DNA from: JACADW01 sp963747985
GTDB taxonomy: Bacteria; Acidobacteriota; UBA6911
Assembly: GCA_963747985.1 (NCBI GenBank)
Contig: CAVVHG010000006.1
Coordinates: 248,001-312,000, forward strand
Length of the DNA stretch: 64,000 nucleotides
Direction: 5' to 3'
Part shown: positions 26,632-35,283 of the stretch, piece by piece
How the letters are laid out: every line of letters begins with the position of its first letter
How positions within the stretch are numbered: the stretch's first letter is position 1
Program-made: the position numbers and the translations under genes
Notes under the pieces: generated by a model
What the model was told of the DNA's origin: nothing
The model's database searches: none
Seen by the model: only the letters and a program-made list of their open reading frames with translations

Positions 26632-28176
26632 ATGAGTGAACCAGAGGGTATCAGCCCGACGACAGAGGTACGCAAGACGGTTGTCTCGAGGCGCAATTTC
26701 GTAACTGCGGTGGCCGCGGCAGGGGCGGGGATCACGATTCTGCCGCGAAGTGTTCTCGGACGCGGATTCACGCCGCCGAGCGATCTCCTCAACATCGCCG
26801 TTGTCGGCATAGGTGGCATGGGCTCCAGCAACACCCGCGCCGTGGCGAGCGAGAACATTGTCGCAATCTGCGATGTGGATTGGGACTATGCGGGCAAGGC
26901 GGTCGACCGGTTGATCAAGCAGCCCCGCATGGGGCGCAGTCGCTCGGGCGGCTCGGCGCCGACCGAAGAAGAGCGTGCCCGGATGGCAGCAGAAGGGCAG
27001 CATCTGTCCGAAGGGCTGCAAAAGGCGAAGCGATTTCAGGACTACCGCCAGATGCTGGACCAGCAGAAGGATATCGATGCCCTCATCATCGCGACGCCGG
27101 ATCACATGCACGCGATCATTGCATCGGCGGCAATGGATCTCGGGAAGGCCGTATACGTCCAGAAGCCCCTTTGTTGGTCGGTTTTCGAGGCGCGCCACCT
27201 GGCCAGGAAGGCAGCCGAGAAGAAGATCGTCACCCAGAATGGCAACCAGGGACATTCCCTCGACGACGCGCGCAAGGGTGTCGAGTACATCATGGCGGGC
27301 GCGATCGGAGAAGTTCGTGAGGTTCACGTCTGGACTAACAGGCCCCTCGGCTTCTGGCCGCAGGGCATACCGCGTCCGGAGCCTCTCTCCGTTCCGGCTG
27401 ACCAGTTGCGCTGGGACGGGCGGGGTGTGACGCAACGGCTTGCCGCGGCGCTCGCCGGCAATTACCCGGTGCCGGATCAGCTCTCCTGGGATCTCTTCCT
27501 CGGCGTGGCCCCCGTGGTGGAATACCACCCGATCTACCACCCGTTCAACTGGCGCGGGTGGGTTGACTGGGGCCAGGGCGCGCTCGGCGACATGGGCGCT
27601 CACCTGATCGATCACCCGTTCTGGGCGCTGGACCTGGGGTACCCGACGACTGTCGAGACCATATCGACTCCGTTCAACCGTGTCTGCTACCCGCACGCCA
27701 CCACGACCTACTACCAGTTCCCGGCGCGCGGCAGCATGCCGCCGGTCAAGCTGACCTGGTACGACGGCGGCCTGTTGCCTCCGAAACCGGAGGAGTTGGG
27801 TGAAGAGGAAAAGCTGAATCCCGACGGCGGGATCATGTACGTGGGCAGCAAGGGCAAGATGCTGCAGGACACCTATGGCGAAAAGCCGCGGCTGCTTCCG
27901 AAATCTCTTCACGACTCATACGGTGCGCCGCCGGAAAAGCTGCCCCGCATCACTACGAGCCACGAGATGAACTGGGTGAACGCGGTGAAGGGCAAGGCCC
28001 AGGCCAGCTCGCCGTTCGAGTATGCGTCTCGACTGACCGAGGTCATGCTGCTCGGCGTCGTGTCGTTGCGTGCCGCCTCGAAGATCTTCTACGACGGCGC
28101 AAACATGCGCGTCACGAGTCCCGAAAAGGCAAATGAGTTTCTGACCCGCGAGTACCGCCCGGGCTGGAAGCTTTAG
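26632..28176 (+). CDS. Tat-exported Gfo/Idh/MocA oxidoreductase
   Basis: 514 residues from ATG 26632, which has GAAAGGGGAAG in front; an ATG 27 bases earlier is poorer. The Tat signal is SRRNFVTAVAAAGAG. The Rossmann fold starts at LNIAVVGIGGMGSSNTRAV. The family catalytic block is YVQKPLCWSVFEARHLARKA (the usual EKP has become QKP). The C-terminal alpha/beta half shows WDLFLGVAP, HPFNWRGWVDWGQGALGDMGAHLIDHPFWAL. Such periplasmic enzymes use tightly bound NAD(P) to oxidise or isomerise sugars. Substrate unknown. It carries an insert rich in charge (GRSRSGGSAPTEEERARMA) after the first helix, typical of this subgroup. Confidence 0.9.
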   Translation: MSEPEGISPTTEVRKTVVSRRNFVTAVAAAGAGITILPRSVLGRGFTPPSDLLNIAVVGIGGMGSSNTRAVASENIVAICDVDWDYAGKAVDRLIKQPRMGRSRSGGSAPTEEERARMAAEGQHLSEGLQKAKRFQDYRQMLDQQKDIDALIIATPDHMHAIIASAAMDLGKAVYVQKPLCWSVFEARHLARKAAEKKIVTQNGNQGHSLDDARKGVEYIMAGAIGEVREVHVWTNRPLGFWPQGIPRPEPLSVPADQLRWDGRGVTQRLAAALAGNYPVPDQLSWDLFLGVAPVVEYHPIYHPFNWRGWVDWGQGALGDMGAHLIDHPFWALDLGYPTTVETISTPFNRVCYPHATTTYYQFPARGSMPPVKLTWYDGGLLPPKPEELGEEEKLNPDGGIMYVGSKGKMLQDTYGEKPRLLPKSLHDSYGAPPEKLPRITTSHEMNWVNAVKGKAQASSPFEYASRLTEVMLLGVVSLRAASKIFYDGANMRVTSPEKANEFLTREYRPGWKL

Positions 28177-28224
28177 GCAGTGCGGGCTCAGCGCCCGCGA
28201 GATTGTCTCTGGGATCTATGGAGC

Positions 28225-28568
28225 GGGCCTTCAGCCCTTGGTTCCTGCTGATGGATGCACCCGGGGCTTCGCCCCGGGCTGGTATGAGCACGCGCTTTCA
28301 GCGCTCCCTTCTTTGAGTTGAAGACGGTGTGCCCGGAGCCGTGAACCGGCCCCGGGCTGGTATGAGCACGCGCTTTCAGCGCTCCCTTCTTTGAGTTGAA
28401 GACGGTGTGCCCGGAGCCGTGAACCGGCCCCGGGCTGGTATGAGCACGCGCTTTCAGCGCTCCAGATGCTGTTTTGGATACGGTTCCGAGGGCCGGAGGC
28501 CCGCCCCATACCAGCCCGGGGCGAAGCCCCGGGAATTGAAGCCATAGACGAAGGAGGGCTGAAGGCCC
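28225..28568. repeat. composite palindromic array with 78-bp tandem units
   Basis: Outer arms GGGCCTTCAGCCC (28225-28237) and its complement (28556-28568). Inner 27-base arms at 28260-28286 and 28507-28533 are exact complements (CCCGGGGCTTCGCCCCGGGC...). Inside are two full 78-bp direct repeats (28281-28358, 28359-28436) and a 27-bp partial third, each with the hairpin GCGC-TTTCA-GCGC. No gene is present between 28177 and 28654. An open frame on the minus strand only translates the repeats. Confidence 0.9.
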
Positions 28569-28654
28569 GGATCATAGTATTTCAAGCCAGCGCTGCAGCG
28601 CGAGCACCCGTCGCGCCGTGTTCCCACTCACAACTGAGTTGCACGCGTGGTCGG

Positions 28655-29437
28655 TTAAGCTTCGCTTCGCGGAGTCCAAACCTCGAAGACTTCAGCATAC
28701 GGGGGGTGGCCCGGGAGCAGCGCGGCCGCCTCGCGGTTGACTCGCAGAATGCGCTCATCCAGCCCGAATCCCCGCGTATTCAGGTTCCGCTGGTGCTGCG
28801 ACAAGTGACACCGAAGCAGCCCGGCTTTCCAGCGCGCGTCTTCCTCGCCGAATACGGTGAACAGATCCGGCCTCATCTCAAGGGTCTTGGGATCCCGGTT
28901 GAGGAGCACCGCGGCCGGATGGTCTGCCTGCCGCGCGAAACGCCGCAGCAGCTGGAAAGCGGCTCGATGTCCCGCATTGGAGTCGTTCCCGTGCGGCATA
29001 AGGACAAGGTCCGGGCGGACCTCGTGAAGATGCAGGGTGAGGCTGATGTAGTTTTCCCTGCAGTCGACCAGGTGACCTGACTCGTCTTCTTGGAGACGCA
29101 GGAATTCGAGTCGCCCGGGAGGCAAGCCGAAGATCGTGCAGCTCGCCCGTTGCTCCTGTTCGCGCATGAACTCCTTGTTCTCGCGCGTAGGCGGAAAACA
29201 GAAGCCATCCTCCACTCCGCTGGATGACGGACTCATGACGCTCAGCCGGATTTCGTTTCCCCTGTCTCTGAAGAACCGAAGCGTCACGGCAACGGCGTCG
29301 AAATCGTCGGGGTGCGGAGCCAGGACCAGGACGAGCGCCTCAACCGGGAAAGGGAGTTCCTGCAGAAACAGAGGGCGTTTCCCTGAGAGCGCCCTGACAA
29401 GTGCCGCCGCTGTTTGGGAGCTGTCTGAGGCTGCCAT
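28655..29437 (-). CDS. PIG-L family zinc deacetylase
   Basis: 260 residues, with no signal peptide. The zinc-binding motif is APHPDDFDAVA (H42, D44, D45), and the second histidine is in HGNDSNAGHRAAFQLLRRF. PIG-L (LmbE-like) enzymes remove N-acetyl groups from GlcNAc-containing substrates such as glycolipids, thiol cofactors or antibiotics. No neighbouring gene points to a particular pathway. The aspartate at D45 followed by F rather than the common E is within the family's range. It lies 63 bases downstream of the GGDEF-EAL gene on the same strand and could be co-transcribed. Confidence 0.88.
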   Translation of the reverse strand: MAASDSSQTAAALVRALSGKRPLFLQELPFPVEALVLVLAPHPDDFDAVAVTLRFFRDRGNEIRLSVMSPSSSGVEDGFCFPPTRENKEFMREQEQRASCTIFGLPPGRLEFLRLQEDESGHLVDCRENYISLTLHLHEVRPDLVLMPHGNDSNAGHRAAFQLLRRFARQADHPAAVLLNRDPKTLEMRPDLFTVFGEEDARWKAGLLRCHLSQHQRNLNTRGFGLDERILRVNREAAALLPGHPPYAEVFEVWTPRSEA

Positions 29438-29500
29438 GAGTTGAGAATATCAGGAATTCGCAGATTAGGAGTCCGGCAAATCGAACGACGAGACCCCGGC

Positions 29501-32011
29501 TTACCGGGCAGCCGGGCAGGCGCCGGAAATGCTCTGGATGATGCTCTGAAGCTGAATGCGGGATTCTTCACCCTTCCGGGCCGCGTTCGGTTTGAATCGA
29601 AATGTCCTCGTGCCTGACTTTATCGTCAGCTGATCGTTGGATGCCGAATACGAGAACTCGGAGCACTTCAGCGCAAAGCCATCCTTTTGCTTCTCGGGGT
29701 TCCAGGTAAGGGTGTCTCCGATGATTGTCAGGGTCCCGCTGCAGCTGCCCAGCACATGATCATGAACAACCGGGAAACTGAGAGCGCGTGATTGGGCAGC
29801 GGGTGCGGCAGGGCTCTTGACAGGGAAACCGGGAGGCGCCGGCCTGCCCGCCCCGGCTTCAGCAGATGTTGTCCCGGCAGCAGTGTCCGGCCGGGACGGC
29901 AGAGCCGGCTCTTTCTTCTGCGCCATGCCGGGTTGCTTCAGCGCTGCTCGTGCGACTCCTTTGCCTGTATCCCCGGCAGGCTGCGCTTGTGCTCCCGGGC
30001 GGGCCGCCTTCCTGGAAGAACCTTGCACCGGGACAACCGGTGTGGGATTCTGCACCGCGGGCTGAAGGGCCGGCTGTGACGTTTCCATCGGTGTTGGGGA
30101 CTGTTTCCCGGCGATCTTTATGATGGCGATTCCCGCCAGGAGCAATAGCGCGGCGATTGACACGATTGCCGCGGCAGCCGCCTTCCGGCCGATCGCGTTG
30201 CGGATCCGTCCGATCAGGGGCCACTTCAGCCGGTGATCACCGGCAGTCGGGCGCTGAGTCCCGGTTGAAGGCTGATATGCCGTTTCAGCATCATCCTCAC
30301 CGCGCGTATCAGCAGGCTCGGTCCAGTTCCCTTTGGGGAGTCCCGCTTTCAGCAATGCCGTCGCATTCTCCTCATCGACTGGTTTGGAGAAGAGGTAGCC
30401 CTGCCCATACTCGCAATTCAGGGAGCGGACCAGGCTGAGTTGTTCTTCGTTTTCGATTCCTTCGGCAATCACGCGCAAACCCAGCTGGTGCGCCAGGCTT
30501 CCGATCGTGCGCGTAATCTCGGCGAGATCCTTGCTGGTTTCCATTCTCCGGACGAAAGAATGGTCAATCTTCAAGAAGTCTACGGGGAACTGGCGCAGGT
30601 AGCTCAGCGAAGAGTATCCCGTGCCGAAATCATCGAGGGCGATCTTCACGCCCAGGACCCGAAGTTGCATGAGAAGGCTGCTGATCCCTTCCGGGTTTTC
30701 CATCATCACGCTTTCGGTCAGTTCCAGCATCAGGCTGCGAGGCTCGAGGTCGGCATCGCGGAGCATCTCGCCGATCTGTTTGACGACGGCAGGCTGTTTG
30801 AACTGGAGGCCGGAGAAGTTGACCGAGATCCAGAGCCCTTCCGGCACTCCCGGCTGGACCTGCCACGACTTCACCTGCCGGCATGCTTCATTCAGAACCC
30901 ATCGACCCAGCGGGACGATCAGCCCGGTCCGCTCCGCGACTGCAATGAAATCCTGAGGCGAAATGATGCCCCGGACGGGATGATTCCAGCGTACGAGCGC
31001 TTCAAATCCGGTGATCTGGTTCAAGGCGAGCGAGACGATCGGCTGGTAGACCACCATGAACTCCTGCCGCGCCAGCGCCTCCCGGAGGTCGGTTTCGAGC
31101 TGCAGCAGGGTCTGGGCAGATGCCAGGACCGCCGTGTCGAACACTTCGCAACGCGCCTTCCCGAGCGACTTGGCCCGGTGCAGTGCGACGTCCGCATCGC
31201 GCAGGGCATCCTCCGGGCGGATGTAGCCGGAGACGCTCAACGCGATGCCGATGCTCGCCGTGGCAAACACCTCGCGGCCGCCAAGCTCGAACGGCACGGA
31301 AATCTCCCTGAGCAGACGCTCAGCGATGAATCTCGCCTCGCCGATCTCGTTCAGGCCGTCCAGCAGGATCGTGAATTCGTCCCCGCCGAGACGGGCCACG
31401 ACATGATCGCGCCCCAGACGGGCCACGGTGTCTCCGGCACGCAGTGACGTTTCCAATCGCCGGGCAGCCGCAATCAGAAGTTCGTCGCCGGCCCTGGATC
31501 CGAGGCGCTCCACAATTGAGCTGAAACGATCGATGTCGACCAGGAGGACGGCGAAGAGGAAGTCGTTGCGTCGCTTGGCTCTTTCCATCGAACGCGAGAG
31601 TCGGTCCAGGAACAGTAGCCGGTTCGGAAGCCCCGTTAGTGCATCGGCCACCTTTTCCGAGGTGATGTCGGAATGAAAGCCCGCCAGGTGGACAGGCTGC
31701 CCCTTTTCATCCCGGGTAACCAGGCCGTGACAGGCCATCCAGCGAAAGGTTCCGTCCTTGTGACACATCCGGTGCTGGCTTTCGAACTGGGGGGACTGCC
31801 CGGTCAGATGGGCATCGATTTCGGACTGAACACGCTTGAGGTCTTCGGGGTGAATCCTGCGGAACCACTCCTCCGGCGCGCTGCCCACCTCGTGCTGCTC
31901 GCAGCCGAGCATGGATATCCACCTGGGAGAGAAGTGAATCCGCTTGGTGGTCAGATTCCAGTCCCAAAGCCCGTCATCTTCTCCGTGTTTGGCCAGACCG
32001 AATGCATCCAC
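29501..32011 (-). CDS. PAS-GGDEF-EAL protein with TM and exported C-terminal domain
   Basis: 836 residues. PAS domain at 10-118 (LWDWNLTTKRIHFSPRWISM; HPED; GFHSDITSEK), GGDEF at 122-290 with an intact GGDEF at 209-213, EAL at 300-555 with EALVRW (337-342) and DDFGTGYSSL (460-469). Both the cyclic-di-GMP synthesis and breakdown motifs are present. A basic stretch (RIRNAIGRK) and one TM (611-633) follow, then 100 residues rich in Pro/Ala/Gln and a final 95-residue beta-rich domain (SFPVVHDHVLGSCSGTLTI...CSEFSYSA) that should lie outside the membrane. The I-site RAGD (191-194) is separated from GGDEF by an extra 9-residue duplication. The enzyme core is cytoplasmic and the exported tail may sense or anchor. 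Confidence 0.92.
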   Translation of the reverse strand: MDAFGLAKHGEDDGLWDWNLTTKRIHFSPRWISMLGCEQHEVGSAPEEWFRRIHPEDLKRVQSEIDAHLTGQSPQFESQHRMCHKDGTFRWMACHGLVTRDEKGQPVHLAGFHSDITSEKVADALTGLPNRLLFLDRLSRSMERAKRRNDFLFAVLLVDIDRFSSIVERLGSRAGDELLIAAARRLETSLRAGDTVARLGRDHVVARLGGDEFTILLDGLNEIGEARFIAERLLREISVPFELGGREVFATASIGIALSVSGYIRPEDALRDADVALHRAKSLGKARCEVFDTAVLASAQTLLQLETDLREALARQEFMVVYQPIVSLALNQITGFEALVRWNHPVRGIISPQDFIAVAERTGLIVPLGRWVLNEACRQVKSWQVQPGVPEGLWISVNFSGLQFKQPAVVKQIGEMLRDADLEPRSLMLELTESVMMENPEGISSLLMQLRVLGVKIALDDFGTGYSSLSYLRQFPVDFLKIDHSFVRRMETSKDLAEITRTIGSLAHQLGLRVIAEGIENEEQLSLVRSLNCEYGQGYLFSKPVDEENATALLKAGLPKGNWTEPADTRGEDDAETAYQPSTGTQRPTAGDHRLKWPLIGRIRNAIGRKAAAAAIVSIAALLLLAGIAIIKIAGKQSPTPMETSQPALQPAVQNPTPVVPVQGSSRKAARPGAQAQPAGDTGKGVARAALKQPGMAQKKEPALPSRPDTAAGTTSAEAGAGRPAPPGFPVKSPAAPAAQSRALSFPVVHDHVLGSCSGTLTIIGDTLTWNPEKQKDGFALKCSEFSYSASNDQLTIKSGTRTFRFKPNAARKGEESRIQLQSIIQSISGACPAAR

Positions 32012-32319
32012 TGTCGGACGAGACCTCCGTCTCGAATCGCGCCGTGCCGCAGGATGGCGGTTTCAGATTTCGGCTGGGGTGAGGGCCATCATCGCCGCGG
32101 ATGACGCCGACTATATCCCCTACTTACTTTTCGGAAAGACAGGAGAGGAGGTTAGGACGGAATGTACGGCGCGCAGCCGGCCCGGGCAGGGTTTCGAGGT
32201 CGCTACCTGCGGCGAGAGCATCCTGCCCGCGCCGGCGCGCTTGATTGAAGCTGCCGATTCCCGAGATTGCCACGCCCGTGGGGGTTGGAGAGGTTCCTGT
32301 GGAGGCGCGGCAGTCCGGG
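32012..32319. other. intergenic, no gene seen
   Basis: Leader region upstream of the minus-strand GGDEF-EAL gene and downstream of the module protein. A 73-residue minus-strand reading frame here has no ribosome site or recognisable motif. Local GC-rich inverted stretches (GCCGGCGCGC) are present but no clear terminator. Confidence 0.5.
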
Positions 32320-33165
32320 CTAAAAGTCGCTGTCACCCTTTTCATCCCTGGGTGCCAGGGTCACGACCCCATGCGCGGGGACCGTGACGGCAAAACTACT
32401 GTTCGTTTCGTCGTTGAGTTTTACTGTCAGCGGTTGGCCATCCTGCTTGAAAAGGTCGACGCGTACCTCGATATCGGAGCCACCGGTATTCGCGACCACT
32501 ATTTCCGTAGCCCAGCCGCCGCCTACTGCGAAATGTGCGAGGACGATCGCCGCGAAACCCTCCGATGGGCCCGAAACGCTCGTGGCAGGGAGCGTGCTGA
32601 AGTTTATCCCACGCGCGCGGATGCCGATAACCGCGACGGGAATGTCGCTGGTAACATGCAGTGTCCCGGTGAAATCTCTCTGGACATCCGGCTCGCTCTC
32701 AAAGAGCTCCGTGACGTACTTGGCAACCTGCTCTCCCGGGGCTAGTACCAGGGGATCATTGGAGCTTGCGTAATCCGCGAGAAGTTGTCCATCCTCGCCG
32801 TACAGCGCCAGGTCGATCTCCGCCTGATCCGCGCCCGGATTCGCTATCGCGACGCCCACGTTTCGCGATAAACGGCCGCTCGTGTTGACAAACAGCACCG
32901 CATGGGTAGTCATCGCCGAAGGCAGGACGCCGGCCTGCAGCGTTTGTCCGCCGTGGCGCTCGCCGAACGTTTCAAAAACCGCTATGTTCTCAGGAGTAGC
33001 GGCGGGAGTGACGACGGCATAGCCGACTTGCAGGCGTGAGTTATCATTGCCGTTGTTCGGAGGCGCGGCCGCGACCTGCGGAATTGACCATGCCGCCGCC
33101 AGTTGTACTGCAAGAGCGGAAAACAGTAGAAGCTTCGTTCTGTGTGAATTTCCTTTATGATTCAT
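32320..33165 (-). CDS. secreted protein with the shared GLAI/GGGW repeat module
   Basis: 281 residues with a signal peptide ending at VAAAP. Residues 47-200 are the 'B' half of a module seen in five loci of this window: GYAVVTP, VFETFG, AGVLPSAMTTHAVLFVN, NVGVAIANPG, LYGEDGQLL, F-TGTLHVTSDIPVAVIGIRARG, FSTLPAT. Residues 210-270 are the 'A' half (LAHFAVGGGWATEIVVANTG...DLFKQDGQPLTV). It ends just after an A half, as the large glycosidase does. The function is unknown; the fold is probably an extracellular beta-sandwich. It lacks cysteines and any enzyme domain. Confidence 0.78.
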   Translation of the reverse strand: MNHKGNSHRTKLLLFSALAVQLAAAWSIPQVAAAPPNNGNDNSRLQVGYAVVTPAATPENIAVFETFGERHGGQTLQAGVLPSAMTTHAVLFVNTSGRLSRNVGVAIANPGADQAEIDLALYGEDGQLLADYASSNDPLVLAPGEQVAKYVTELFESEPDVQRDFTGTLHVTSDIPVAVIGIRARGINFSTLPATSVSGPSEGFAAIVLAHFAVGGGWATEIVVANTGGSDIEVRVDLFKQDGQPLTVKLNDETNSSFAVTVPAHGVVTLAPRDEKGDSDF

Positions 33166-33490
33166 GAGTATCCTCCACCGAAGGAATCGCTTTCGGTTAT
33201 TTCCGTTGGAACCAGGGAAGCCATTCCAGTCTGACAGTCTGGTGGTTACGGAAGGGTCCCCTGAGGATTCAAGGATATGCGAGGCTGTGTCGCTCTCGTG
33301 TGATAACAGTCACTCAAGCCAGCGTACTGGGTCGGAGCGGAGAGCTCTGAAGGCGGGGTGTTTCAAGACCCGTTCCCGGGCACGTCGTCCTGGAGGCTGC
33401 GCGGTTGCGTAACCGGCGCGCGCGAGGCCCCCGGCGGCGAACTGGAGGTCACCGCCAGGGGCGATCCGTGCCTGCGCAGGCCGGTATTGG
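33166..33490. other. intergenic, nothing recognised
   Basis: 325 bases between two minus-strand genes. No open frame with a ribosome site, no tRNA and no tandem repeat seen. It should carry the promoter of the module protein. Confidence 0.5.
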
Positions 33491-34783
33491 TTATGCCTGA
33501 GCGAGCTTCGTAAGGTCGAGCTTGGGGTTGTACACTTCCTTGGACTTGAGCAGTTCATCCCAGGTGAGTGCCTTGCCCGAATAGGCCGCGTTGCGGCCGA
33601 GCATCGCGCTCAGGGCGGATTCCGCTCCCATCGCCGCCTGGTTGTGGAACTTGCCGCTGGTGATGCTCGCGACATACGCCTTCTGCTTCTCCGAGTCGGC
33701 CTTGTCGAGCGACCCGCTGAACGTGCCGGCGGCCGAGAACTGCTGGCCCGCCGTAGCGGGGCCGCCAAGCCCTGCATCCCACTTGTTCTTGCCGGCGATG
33801 CTCACGCGCCAGTCGTAGTGGCACTCGGAGCTCCCGTCGGCGCCGAACAAACGCACCGCCGCATCGAACTCCGGCTTGTCGAATTGCGTCGAGCCGAAGC
33901 TGATCTGTACGTTCCCCGGGTAGGTGAACACGAGGTTGAAGTTGTCTTTGCAGTCGCCCGTATCGTCACGCATCTTGCGGTCGCACGTGCCGACGGCCTT
34001 TGTCGGGTGTCCCTGCAGGAACCAGTTGCACATGTCGATCACGTGGATGTTCTGTTCCACGATGATGTCGCCGGAAAGATCCCGATACCAGACCCAGTTG
34101 CGGAGCTTCTTCTGCTCGGGGGAGGCGTTGGGCCACTCCGGCCGGTCGAGATGGTTGCAGTAGTAGTAAGCCAGGCCGCAAGCGATCTTGCCGATGGCGC
34201 CGTCATGGAGCCTCTTTGCCAGTTCGGCCATGGGGGGGGCCATGCGGATCTGGAACCCGACATCCAGGCTCAACTTTCCCTCTGCTTTCTTGCCGATATC
34301 GATCACGTGCTTTGCGCCGGGCACATCGATGGCGACCGGTTTTTCGCAATAGGCGTGCTTCCCGGCCGCCACTACAGTCTCGAGATGCAGCGGATGGAAG
34401 TAGGGTGGGGAGGTGATGAGTATGAAATCCACTGCTTTGGATTCCACGATCTTCTTATACGCATCCGGGCCGAGATACAGCTCCGAGGAGTCGATGGCAG
34501 GCAGGCCCTTCTTGGCCTGCAATTCGTCGAAATGCTTCTTGCCCGCGTCAAGACTGTCCTTGAAAAAGTCCGCGAGAGCCGCGACACGCGCTCCCGCGTC
34601 TTCCACGAAGCCGCTTCCGACTGCCGTCCCGCGTCCGCCCACTCCCAGGATTCCGAAGCGCACGACCGAGTTAGCCTGCGTGCCGCGCACCAGTTCGGGT
34701 TTGATGATCATGAAGCCGGCGGCAGTGGCTGCTGCTGTGCCCAGAAAGTCGCGCCGGTTGATCTTGTTCGCTTGTTCACTCAT
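33491..34783 (-). CDS. Tat-exported Gfo/Idh/MocA oxidoreductase (second)
   Basis: 430 residues, ATG 34783 after a GGAGGAAG site. The Tat signal is INRRDFLGTAAATAAGF. The NAD-binding core is VVRFGILGVGGRGTAV. The catalytic block YCEKPVAIDVPGAKHVID has the canonical EKP lysine. The C-terminal half carries WVWYRDLSGDIIVEQNIHVIDMCNWFLQGHP, with the conserved histidine of the family (QNIHVID). These exported enzymes act on glycosides or sugars in the periplasm. With the DUF1080 hydrolase (3484-4473) it could form a 3-keto-sugar route, but the genes are far apart. It is divergent from the MFS transporter gene. Confidence 0.92.
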   Translation of the reverse strand: MSEQANKINRRDFLGTAAATAAGFMIIKPELVRGTQANSVVRFGILGVGGRGTAVGSGFVEDAGARVAALADFFKDSLDAGKKHFDELQAKKGLPAIDSSELYLGPDAYKKIVESKAVDFILITSPPYFHPLHLETVVAAGKHAYCEKPVAIDVPGAKHVIDIGKKAEGKLSLDVGFQIRMAPPMAELAKRLHDGAIGKIACGLAYYYCNHLDRPEWPNASPEQKKLRNWVWYRDLSGDIIVEQNIHVIDMCNWFLQGHPTKAVGTCDRKMRDDTGDCKDNFNLVFTYPGNVQISFGSTQFDKPEFDAAVRLFGADGSSECHYDWRVSIAGKNKWDAGLGGPATAGQQFSAAGTFSGSLDKADSEKQKAYVASITSGKFHNQAAMGAESALSAMLGRNAAYSGKALTWDELLKSKEVYNPKLDLTKLAQA

Positions 34784-35283
34784 GGTTTTGCTTCCTCCGT
34801 CGAATGTTGCGGCGGGTGCATCCCGCCGTTACTGGCGAGTTCCTCTGTTTCAAATGGATCATTATGCCGTGCCACCCGGCACACGGATCTCGAGGTCGGC
34901 CGAACATGGCCGCTCGTTATCCGGCCCTGCGGGCGGTTACTCGAGTCACCTGCTCCCGACGAGGATAGCCCGCCGCCTCCAAAGTAGACCACAGCATGAG
35001 ATTTATAGGCTTTTCCTGGCCGCGGCACAAGGCGAAACCTCAAGCATCGGCGGCTCGCAGAAGAGCGGGTTCAACACCGACCCGGCCGGCTTCTCCGGTC
35101 AGGGTGCGATTCCTCCAGAACTTTCCCCTTGTGCTCGTAGACGCAAAGCTTTATAAGCCAACCCGACGGTTGATTGCGATGGGGCGGCGGGGCCGGGAGG
35201 ATCCCGGTTGTCGTCTTCAGGGCCGGCTTCCCGATCCGGTATTGGTAGCGCTTCAATGTCTCAAGGAGGTTGAAACGGCAGCC
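34784..35283. other. divergent intergenic region, promoter space
   Basis: 500 bases between the divergent oxidoreductase and MFS genes. The in-frame upstream extension of the MFS gene has no similarity to transporters. A very strong AAGGAGGT ribosome site closes the region at 35264-35271. No operator palindrome is clear. Confidence 0.5.

Noticed and set aside
28231..28575. Minus-strand protein with 26-residue repeats
   Set aside because: It is a translation of the 78-bp tandem DNA repeats, has no ribosome site, and ends in palindromic arms.
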